Shown: positions 25,885-36,000 of the stretch, in pieces
Position numbering within the stretch: position 1 is the first letter of the stretch
Layout: each line of letters starts with the position of its first letter
Notes under the pieces: generated by a model
What the model was told of the DNA's origin: nothing
Databases searched by the model: none
The model's input: the letters and a program-made list of their open reading frames with translations, nothing else
Origin: Strigamia acuminata
Lineage: Eukaryota > Arthropoda > Chilopoda > Geophilomorpha > Linotaeniidae
Reading direction: 5' to 3'
Length of the DNA: 64,000 bases
NCBI GenBank assembly: GCA_949358305.1
Contig: OX442319.1
Coordinates: forward strand, 14,568,001-14,632,000
Translations under genes and position numbers: made by a program

Positions 25885-27015
25885 CGTCGCCAGATGACCA
25901 CCCGATATTCTGGCATGTTAATGGCGTAATCTTACAATAATTCCAATAAAAATTAGATTTATTACAAGAAACCCGTTAATATTAGTACATAATAAAAACC
26001 TGAAAATAAAATAGTTTTGATAAATCGGAATCATACTCCAAAAGCCCTGGCGCCATCTCGGACAATTTCCAAGAACTTGCAAAGTTCAGATGAAATCCGC
26101 CAGATGGCCACCCGATATTCTGGCATGTTAATGACGTAATCTTACAATAACTCAAATAAAAATTAGATTTATTACAAGAAACCCGGTAATTCCATTGCGC
26201 TAATATTAGTACATAATAAAAACCTGAAAATAAAATCGTTTTGATAAATTGGAATCATACTCTAAAAGCCCTGGCGCCATCTCGGACAATTTCCAAGAAC
26301 TTGCAAAGTTCATACGAAATCCGCCAGATGGCTGCCCGATATTCTGGCATGTTAATGACGTAATCTTACAATAACTCAAATAAAAATTAGATTTATTACG
26401 ATAATTTCGTGTATTTTCATTGCACTAATATTAGTACTTAATAAAAACGTGGAAACAAAATCGTTTTGATAAATCTGAATAACTCCAAAAGCCCTGGCGC
26501 CATCTCGGGCAATTTCCATGAACTTGCAAAGTTCAGACGAAATCCGCCAGATGGCCACCCGATATTCTGGCATGTTAATGACGTAATCTTACAATAACTC
26601 AAATAAAAATTAGATTTATTACAAGAAACCCGGTAATTCCATTGCGCTAATATTAGTACATAATAAAAACCTGAAAATAAAATCGTTTTGATAAATTGGA
26701 ATCATACTCTAAAAGCCCTGGCGCCATCTCGGACAATTTCCAAGAACTTGCAAAGTTCATACGAAATCCGCCAGATGGCTGCCCGATATTCTGGCATGTT
26801 AATGACGTAATCTTACAATAACTCAAATAAAAATTAGATTTATTACGATAATTTCGTGTATTTTCATTGCACTAATATTAGTACTTAATAAAAACGTGGA
26901 AACAAAATCGTTTTGATAAATCTGAATAACTCCAAAAGCCCTGGCGCCATCTCGGGCAATTTCCATGAACTTGCAAAGTTCAGACGAAATCCGCTAGATG
27001 GCAACCTGATATTCT
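25885..27015. repeat. Tandem array, ~222-bp unit, five copies, alternating types
   Basis: Units start at about 25892, 26101, 26325, 26547, 26772 and 26994 with CCAGATGG(C/T)..CCCGATATTCTGG. Shared landmarks are CATGTTAATGACGTAATCTT, AATATTAGTAC and GCCCTGGCGCCATCTCGG. Two subtypes alternate: one with CCACCCG and ACAAGAAACCCGG, the other with CTGCCCG and ACGATAATTTCGTG. The pair repeats at about 447 bp, a small higher-order repeat. Confidence 0.85.
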
Positions 27016-27628
27016 GACATCGATTTTATAGCAAAAACATCGGTTTTATAGCAAAAACCCCGATTTTATAGCAAAACATCGATTTTATAGCTAAAAACAT
27101 TGTTTTTTTTTAGCTAAAATAATGGTTTTTAAATAAAAATATCGATTTTATAGCTAAACACATCGATTTTGTGGCTAAAGACATCGATTTTATAGGAAAA
27201 ACATCGATTTTACAACTAAAAACATCGATTTTACAACTAAAAACATTGATTTCACAACTAAAAACATCGATTTTACAACTAAAAACATCGATTTTACAAC
27301 TAAAAACATTGATTTCACAACTAAAAACATCGATTTTATAGCTAAAACATAGATTTTGATTGCAGAAACATTAATTTTATAGCTAAAAACATTAATTTTA
27401 TAGCTAAAAACATCGATTTTATAACTAAAAATATCGATTTTTTAGCTATAAACATTGATCTTATTGTAGAAACATCAATTTATAGCTAAAAACATCGTTT
27501 TTTTTTAGCTAAAAACACCGTTTTTTTTTTAGCTAAAATAATGCTTTTATAAATAAAAACATCGATTTTATAGCTGAACACCTAACCTATGAGTAGAAAC
27601 ATCGATTTTATAGCTAAACGCCTAACCT
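27016..27628. repeat. AT-rich minisatellite, ~22-bp unit (AAACATCGATTTTATAGCTA)
   Basis: Roughly two dozen degenerate copies of AAACATCGATTTTATAGCTA, variants with ACAACTA and TTTTTTTAGCTA. Passes gradually into the 21-bp array at 27.63 kb, with which it shares AACATCG. A few related copies reappear at 38886-38990 beyond the 280-bp satellite. Confidence 0.85.
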
Positions 27629-28426
27629 ATGGGTAGAAAGATCGTTTTTATGGGGAGAAAGATCGTTTTTATGGGGAGAAAGATCGTTTTTATGGGCAGA
27701 AAGATCGTTTTTATGGGCAGAAAGATTGTTTTTATGGGCAGAAAGATCGTTTTTATGGGCAGAAAGATCGTTTTTATGGGCAGAAAGATCGTTTTCATGG
27801 GCAGAATGATCGTTTTCATGGGCAGAAAGATCGTTTTCATGGGCAGAATGATCGTTTTTATGGGCAGAATGATCGTTTTTATGGGCAGAAAGATCGTTTT
27901 TATGGGCAGAAAGATCGTTTTTATGGGCAGAAAGATCGTTTTTATGGGCAGAAAGATCGTTTTTATGGGCAGAAAGATCGTTTTTATGGGCAGAAAGATC
28001 GTTTTCATGGGCAGAAAGATCGTTTTCATGGGTAGAAAGATCGTTTTCATGGGCAGTAAGATCGTTTTTATGGGCAGAAAGATCGTTTTTATGGGCAGAA
28101 AGATCGTTTTTATGGGCAGAAAGATCGTTTTCATGGGCAGAAAGATCGTTTTCATGGGCAGTAAGGTCGTTTTCATGGTTAGAAAGATCGTTTTCATGGG
28201 CAGAACGATCGTTTTCATGGGCAGAAAGATCGTTTTTATGGGCAGAAAGATCGTTTTTATGGGCAGAAAGATCGTTTTTATTGGCAGAAAGATCGTTTTT
28301 ATGGGCAGAAAGATCGTTTTTAAGGGCAGAAACATCGTTTTTATGTGCAGAAACCGTTTTTATGGGCAGAAACCGTTTTTATGGGCAGAAACATCGTTTT
28401 TATGGGCAGAAACATCGATTGCATAG
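27629..28426. repeat. 21-bp minisatellite (ATCGTTTTTATGGGCAGAAAG)-type, open on both strands
   Basis: About 37 units of a 21-bp repeat whose core is CGTTTTTATGGGCAGAAAGA. Because 21 is a multiple of three and the unit lacks stops in two frames, it translates as a heptad MGRKIVF on + and FLPIKTI on -. There is no splice or start context, the variants are unselected (for example T/C in TTTTTATG vs TTTTCATG), and I take it as satellite, not protein. Confidence 0.9.
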
Positions 28427-29130
28427 AATTTTTTAGCTCATTTTCGATCGACTGAGCTCATTTCTGGCACTTTTTCAATTTTGGACCGATTTTGGCCATT
28501 TCTCCATAGGTTAGCCTTTGGCTTTTTGTCAAAATTGGCAAAAATTGAAAAAGTTCCAGAAATGAGCTCAATCGATCGAAAATGAGCTAGAAAACCGATT
28601 ACGGTTGCAGAGATATGGTCGGAAAACGGAATTTTTCAAGAGAAAAAGTGGTCGGAATACTTGGATTATTGCAGATATTTCTACAACTGTAGGAGTTAGG
28701 CGTATGCATGTGATATTTAATCAATTTTTAGCTCATTTTCGATCGACTGAGCTCATTTCTGGCACTTTTTCAATTTCGGACCGATTTTGGCCATTTCTCC
28801 ATAGGTTAATCTTTGGGTTTTTGTTAAAATTGGCAAAAATTGAAAAAGTCTCAGAAATGAGCTCATTCGATCGGAAATGAGCTAGAAAAGCGATTAAACA
28901 TCACATGCATGTGCCTATCTGTTACGGTTGCAGAGATGTGGTCGGAAAACGGAATTTTTCAAGAGAAAAAGTGGTCGGAATACTTGGTTTATTGCAGATA
29001 TCTCTACAACTGTAGGAGTTAGGCGTATGCATGTGATATTTAATCCATTTTTAGCTCATTTTCGATCGACTGAGCTCATTTCTGGCACTTTTTCAATTTT
29101 GGACCGATTTCGGCCATTTCTCCATAGGTT
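28427..29130. repeat. Foldback hairpin repeats related to the 280-bp satellite
   Basis: Three partial copies (from about 28432, 28724 and 29045) of a module with TTTTAGCTCATTTTCGATCG, GAGCTCATTTCTGGCAC and GGCCATTTCTCCATAGG. In the first two copies the module is followed by its reverse complement (..AAGTTCCAGAAATGAGCTC.., ..CGATCGAAAATGAGCTAG), so each copy folds on itself. The words GCTCATTT, TTTCTGG, CTTTTTCAATTTT and GGCCATTTCTCCATA are shared with the 280-bp satellite that follows. Confidence 0.8.
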
Positions 29131-29785
29131 GGTTATTCTCGGATCTAACGAGTAATCACGTGGTTATTCTCGGATCTAACGAATAACCGCTTGGTTATTC
29201 TCGGATTTAACGAGTAACGACTTGGTTATTCTCAGATCTAACACACGACTTGGCTATTCTCGGATTAAACAAGTAACTACTTGTTTATTCTCGGATCTAA
29301 CAAGTAACGACGTGGTTATTCTCGGAACTAACGCTTTGTTTATTCTCGGATCTAACGACTTGGTTATTCTCGAAACTAACGATTTGGTAATTTTCGGAAA
29401 TAACTATCAAGTTAGTTTCGAGAATAACTAAGTCGTTAGATCCGAGAATAAACAAAGCGTTAGTTCCAAGAATAATCAAGTCGTTACTTGTTAGATCCGA
29501 GAATAATCAAGTCGTTACTTGTTAGATCCGAGAATAATCAAGTCGTTACTTGTTAGATTCGAGAATAATCAAGTCGTTACTTGTTAGATCCGAGAATAAT
29601 CAAGTCGTTACTTGTTAGATCCGAGAATAGTCAAGTCGTGTGTTAGATCTGAGAATAACCAAGTCGTTACTCGTTAGATCCGAGAATAACCAAGCGATTA
29701 CTCGTTAGATCCGAGAATAACCAAGTGATTACTCATTAGATCTGAAAATAACTAAGCGGTTACTCGTTAGATCCGAAAATAAACT
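29131..29785. repeat. ~30-bp minisatellite arranged as an inverted array
   Basis: Left half (29131-29381) has units GGTTATTCTCGGATCTAACG; right half (from 29410) has the complement CGTTAGATCCGAGAATAAC. The inner parts about 29325-29381 and 29410-29468 are near-perfect reverse complements around a 28-bp spacer. The same family, in the right-half orientation only, recurs at 39000-39270. Confidence 0.85.
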
Positions 29786-30040
29786 TTGACCTTAACCTTA
29801 ACCTTAGGTCAAAGGTCAAGGTTAGGTCAAAGATCAAGGTTAGGTCAAAGGTCAAGGTTAAATCAAAGGTCAAGGTTAGGTCAAAGGTCAAGGTCAGGTC
29901 AAAGGTCAAGGTTAGGTCAAAGTTCAAGGTTAGGTCAAAGGTAAAGGTCCGGTCAAAAGTCAAGGTCAGGTCAAAGGTCAAGGTCAGGTCAAAGGTCAAG
30001 GTCAGGTCAAAGGTCAAGGTCAGGTCAAAGGTCAAGGTCA
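29786..30040. repeat. 17-18-bp minisatellite of nuclear-receptor-like DR1 sites (GGTCAAAGGTCAAGGTTA)
   Basis: Around a dozen copies of GGTCAAAGGTCAAGGT(T/C)A. Most units contain AGGTCAAAGGTCA, an exact direct repeat with one-base spacing (DR1), overlapped by TCAAGGTCA/TCAAGGTTA. It directly abuts the first 280-bp unit. Related units recur at 39360-39545. Confidence 0.85.
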
Positions 30041-33000
30041 AGTGCCAGATATGCAAATTGCGCACACGGGAATCGATTTTTCAGCTCATTTTACGTCTAA
30101 CCAGCACGTTTCTGGAACATTTTCAATTTTTGGCCATTTCTCCATACATTAGGCTTTGCTTTTTTGACAAATTTTAAAAAGTGCCAAAAACATGCTTAAG
30201 ACGTATAAAATGCGCTAAAAAGTCGATTCCCGTTGGCGGAATTTGCATATCTGGCACCGTTGCAGAGATACACCACTTTTTCTGTTCAAAAAGTCTGTTT
30301 TTTGCTTATATCTCTGCAACAGTGCCAGATATGCAAATTGCGCACAGGGGAATCGATTTTTCAGCTCATTTTACGTCTAACCAGCACGTTTCTGGAACTT
30401 TTTCAATTTTTGGCCATTTCTCCATACATTAGCCTTTGCTTTTTTGACAAATTTTAAAAAGTGCCAAAAACATGCTTAAGACATGTAAAATGCGCTAAAA
30501 AGTCGATTCCCGTTGGCGGAATTTGCATATCTGGCACCGTTGCAGAGATACACCACTTTTTCTGTTCAAAAAGTCAGTTTTTTGCTTATATCTCTGCAAC
30601 AGTGCCAGATATGCAAATTGCGCACACTGGAATCGATTTTTCAGCTCATTTTACGTCTAACCAGCACGTTTCTGGAACTTTTTCAATTTTTGGCCATTTC
30701 TTCATACATTAGCCTTTGCTTTTTTGACAAATTTTAAAAAGTGCCAAAAACATGCTTAAGACGTATAAAATGCGCTAAAAAGTCGATTCCCGTTGGCGGA
30801 ATTTGCATATCTGGCACCGTTGCAGAGATACACCACTTTTTCTGTTCAAAAAGTCAGTTTTTTGCTTATATCTCTGCAACAGTGCCAGATATGCAAATTG
30901 CGCACACGGGAATCGATTTTTCAGCTCATTTTACGTCTAACCAGCACGTTTCTGGAACTTTTTCAATTTTTGGCCATTTCTCCATACATTAGCCTTTGCT
31001 TTTTTGACAAATTTTAAAAAGTGCCAAAAACATGCTTAAGACATGTAAAATGCGCTAAAAAGTCGATTCCCGTTGGCGGAATTTGCATATCTGGCACCGT
31101 TGCAGAGATACACCACTTTTTCTGTTCAAAAAGTCAGTTTTTTGCTTATATCTCTGCAACAGTGCCAGATATGCAAATTGCGCACACGGGAATCGATTTT
31201 TCAGCTCATTTTACGTCTAACCAGCACGTTTCTGGAACTTTTTCAATTTTTGGCCATTTCTTCATACATTAGCCTTTGCTTTTCTGACAAATTTTAAAAG
31301 TGCCAAAAACATGCTTAAGACGTATAAAATGCGCTAAAAAGTCGATTCCCGTTGGCGGAATTTGCATATCTGGCACCGTTGCAGAGATACACCACTTTTT
31401 CTGTTCAAAAAGTCAGTTTTTTGCTTATATCTCTGCAACGGTGCCAGATATGCAAATTGCGCACACGGGAATCGATTTTTCAGCTCATTTTACGTCTAAC
31501 CAGCACGTTTCTGGAACATTTTCAATTTTTGGCCATTTCTCCATACATTAGGCTTTGCTTTTTTGACAAATTTTAAAAAGTGCCAAAAACATGCTTAAGA
31601 CGTATAAAATGCGCTAAAAAGTCGATTCCCGTTGGCGGAATTTGCATATCTGGCACCGTTGCAGAGATACACCACTTTTTCTGTTCAAAAAGTCTGTTTT
31701 TTGCTTATATCTCTGCAACAGTGCCAGATATGCAAATTGCGCACAGGGGAATCGATTTTTCAGCTCATTTTACGTCTAACCAGCACGTTTCTGGAACATT
31801 TTCAATTTTTGGCCATTTCTCCATACATTAGGCTTTGCTTTTTTGACAAATTTTAAAAAGTGCCAAAAACATGCTTAAGACGTATAAAATGCGCTAAAAA
31901 GTCGATTCCCGTTGGCGGAATTTGCATATCTGGCACCGTTGCAGAGATACACCACTTTTTCTGTTCAAAAAGTCTGTTTTTTGCTTATATCTCTGCAACA
32001 GTGCCAGATATGCAAATTGCGCACAGGGGAATCGATTTTTCAGCTCATTTTACGTCTAACCAGCACGTTTCTGGAACTTTTTCAATTTTTGGCCATTTCT
32101 CCATACATTAGCCTTTGCTTTTTTGACAAATTTTAAAAAGTGCCAAAAACATGCTTAAGACATGTAAAATGCGCTAAAAAGTCGATTCCCGTTGGCGGAA
32201 TTTGCATATCTGGCACCGTTGCAGAGATACACCACTTTTTCTGTTCAAAAAGTCAGTTTTTTGCTTATATCTCTGCAACAGTGCCAGATATGCAAATTGC
32301 GCACACTGGAATCGATTTTTCAGCTCATTTTACGTCTAACCAGCACGTTTCTGGAACTTTTTCAATTTTTGGCCATTTCTTCATACATTAGCCTTTGCTT
32401 TTTTGACAAATTTTAAAAAGTGCCAAAAACATGCTTAAGACGTATAAAATGCGCTAAAAAGTCGATTCCCGTTGGCGGAATTTGCATATCTGGCACCGTT
32501 GCAGAGATACACCACTTTTTCTGTTCAAAAAGTCTGTTTTTTGCTTATATCTCTGCAACAGTGCCAGATATGCAAATTGCGCACAGGGGAATCGATTTTT
32601 CAGCTCATTTTACGTCTAACCAGCACGTTTCTGGAACTTTTTCAATTTTTGGCCATTTCTCCATACATTAGCCTTTGCTTTTTTGACAAATTTTAAAAAG
32701 TGCCAAAAACATGCTTAAGACATGTAAAATGCGCTAAAAAGTCGATTCCCGTTGGCGGAATTTGCATATCTGGCACCGTTGCAGAGATACACCACTTTTT
32801 CTGTTCAAAAAGTCAGTTTTTTGCTTATATCTCTGCAACAGTGCCAGATATGCAAATTGCGCACACTGGAATCGATTTTTCAGCTCATTTTACGTCTAAC
32901 CAGCACGTTTCTGGAACTTTTTCAATTTTTGGCCATTTCTTCATACATTAGCCTTTGCTTTTTTGACAAATTTTAAAAAGTGCCAAAAACATGCTTAAGA

Positions 33001-36000
33001 CGTATAAAATGCGCTAAAAAGTCGATTCCCGTTGGCGGAATTTGCATATCTGGCACCGTTGCAGAGATACACCACTTTTTCTGTTCAAAAAGTCAGTTTT
33101 TTGCTTATATCTCTGCAACAGTGCCAGATATGCAAATTGCGCACACGGGAATCGATTTTTCAGCTCATTTTACGTCTAACCAGCACGTTTCTGGAACTTT
33201 TTCAATTTTTGGCCATTTCTCCATACATTAGCCTTTGCTTTTTTGACAAATTTTAAAAAGTGCCAAAAACATGCTTAAGACATGTAAAATGCGCTAAAAA
33301 GTCGATTCCCGTTGGCGGAATTTGCATATCTGGCACCGTTGCAGAGATACACCACTTTTTCTGTTCAAAAAGTCAGTTTTTTGCTTATATCTCTGCAACA
33401 GTGCCAGATATGCAAATTGCGCACACGGGAATCGATTTTTCAGCTCATTTTACGTCTAACCAGCACGTTTCTGGAACTTTTTCAATTTTTGGCCATTTCT
33501 CCATACATTAGCCTTTGCTTTTTTGACAAATTTTAAAAAGTGCCAAAAACATGCTTAAGACGTATAAAATGCGCTAAAAAGTCGATTCCCGTTGGCGGAA
33601 TTTGCATATCTGGCACCGTTGCAGAGATACACCACTTTTTCTGTTCAAAAAGTCAGTTTTTTGCTTATATCTCTGCAACAGTGCCAGATATGCAAATTGC
33701 GCACACGGGAATCGATTTTTCAGCTCATTTTACGTCTAACCAGCACGTTTCTGGAACTTTTTCAATTTTTGGCCATTTCTCCATACATTAGCCTTTGCTT
33801 TTTTGACAAATTTTAAAAAGTGCCAAAAACATGCTTAAGACATGTAAAATGCGCTAAAAAGTCGATTCCCGTTGGCGGAATTTGCATATCTGGCACCGTT
33901 GCAGAGATACACCACTTTTTCTGTTCAAAAAGTCTGTTTTTTGCTTATATCTCTGCAACAGTGCCAGATATGCAAATTGCGCACACGGGAATCGATTTTT
34001 CAGCTCATTTTACGTCTAACCAGCACGTTTCTGGAACTTTTTCAATTTTTGGCCATTTCTCCATACATTATTAGCCTTTGCTTTTTTGACAAATTTTAAA
34101 AAGTGCCAAAAACATGCTTAAGACGTATAAAATGCGCTAAAAAGTCGATTCCCGTTGGCGGAATTTGCATATCTGGCACCGTTGCAGAGATACACCACTT
34201 TTTCTGTTCAAAAAGTCTGTTTTTTGCTTATATCTCTGCAACAGTGCCAGATATGCAAATTGCGCACACGGGAATCGATTTTTCAGCTCATTTTACGTCT
34301 AACCAGCACGTTTCTGGAACTTTTTCAATTTTTGGCCATTTCTCCATACATTAGCCTTTGCTTTTTTGACAAATTTTAAAAAGTGCCAAAAACATGCTTA
34401 AGACATGTAAAATGCGCTAAAAAGTCGATTCCCGTTGGCGGAATTTGCATATCTGGCACCGTTGCAGAGATACACCACTTTTTCTGTTCAAAAAGTCAGT
34501 TTTTTGCTTATATCTCTGCAACAGTGCCAGATATGCAAATTGCGCACACGGGAATCGATTTTTCAGCTCATTTTACGTCTAACCAGCACGTTTCTGGAAC
34601 TTTTTCAATTTTTGGCCATTTCTTCATACATTAGCCTTTGCTTTTCTGACAAATTTTAAAAGTGCCAAAAACATGCTTAAGACGTATAAAATGCGCTAAA
34701 AAGTCGATTCCCGTTGGCGGAATTTGCATATCTGGCACCGTTGCAGAGATACACCACTTTTTCTGTTCAAAAAGTCAGTTTTTTGCTTATATCTCTGCAA
34801 CGGTGCCAGATATGCAAATTGCGCACACGGGAATCGATTTTTCAGCTCATTTTACGTCTAACCAGCACGTTTCTGGAACATTTTCAATTTTTGGCCATTT
34901 CTCCATACATTAGGCTTTGCTTTTTTGACAAATTTTAAAAAGTGCCAAAAACATGCTTAAGACGTATAAAATGCGCTAAAAAGTCGATTCCCGTTGGCGG
35001 AATTTGCATATCTGGCACCGTTGCAGAGATACACCACTTTTTCTGTTCAAAAAGTCTGTTTTTTGCTTATATCTCTGCAACAGTGCCAGATATGCAAATT
35101 GCGCACAGGGGAATCGATTTTTCAGCTCATTTTACGTCTAACCAGCACGTTTCTGGAACATTTTCAATTTTTGGCCATTTCTCCATACATTAGGCTTTGC
35201 TTTTTTGACAAATTTTAAAAAGTGCCAAAAACATGCTTAAGACGTATAAAATGCGCTAAAAAGTCGATTCCCGTTGGCGGAATTTGCATATCTGGCACCG
35301 TTGCAGAGATACACCACTTTTTCTGTTCAAAAAGTCTGTTTTTTGCTTATATCTCTGCAACAGTGCCAGATATGCAAATTGCGCACAGGGGAATCGATTT
35401 TTCAGCTCATTTTACGTCTAACCAGCACGTTTCTGGAACTTTTTCAATTTTTGGCCATTTCTCCATACATTAGCCTTTGCTTTTTTGACAAATTTTAAAA
35501 AGTGCCAAAAACATGCTTAAGACATGTAAAATGCGCTAAAAAGTCGATTCCCGTTGGCGGAATTTGCATATCTGGCACCGTTGCAGAGATACACCACTTT
35601 TTCTGTTCAAAAAGTCAGTTTTTTGCTTATATCTCTGCAACAGTGCCAGATATGCAAATTGCGCACACTGGAATCGATTTTTCAGCTCATTTTACGTCTA
35701 ACCAGCACGTTTCTGGAACTTTTTCAATTTTTGGCCATTTCTTCATACATTAGCCTTTGCTTTTTTGACAAATTTTAAAAAGTGCCAAAAACATGCTTAA
35801 GACGTATAAAATGCGCTAAAAAGTCGATTCCCGTTGGCGGAATTTGCATATCTGGCACCGTTGCAGAGATACACCACTTTTTCTGTTCAAAAAGTCAGTT
35901 TTTTGCTTATATCTCTGCAACAGTGCCAGATATGCAAATTGCGCACACGGGAATCGATTTTTCAGCTCATTTTACGTCTAACCAGCACGTTTCTGGAACT

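Noticed and set aside
27629-28426. 265-codon open frame of MGRKIVF heptads (and the - strand FLPIKTI frame)
   Set aside because: Pure consequence of a 21-bp satellite unit without stops; no start or splice context, and the same DNA recurs outside any gene at 38.7 kb.
29760-30065. 101-codon LTLTFDLTLTFD-type frame
   Set aside because: Translation of the DR1-type minisatellite.
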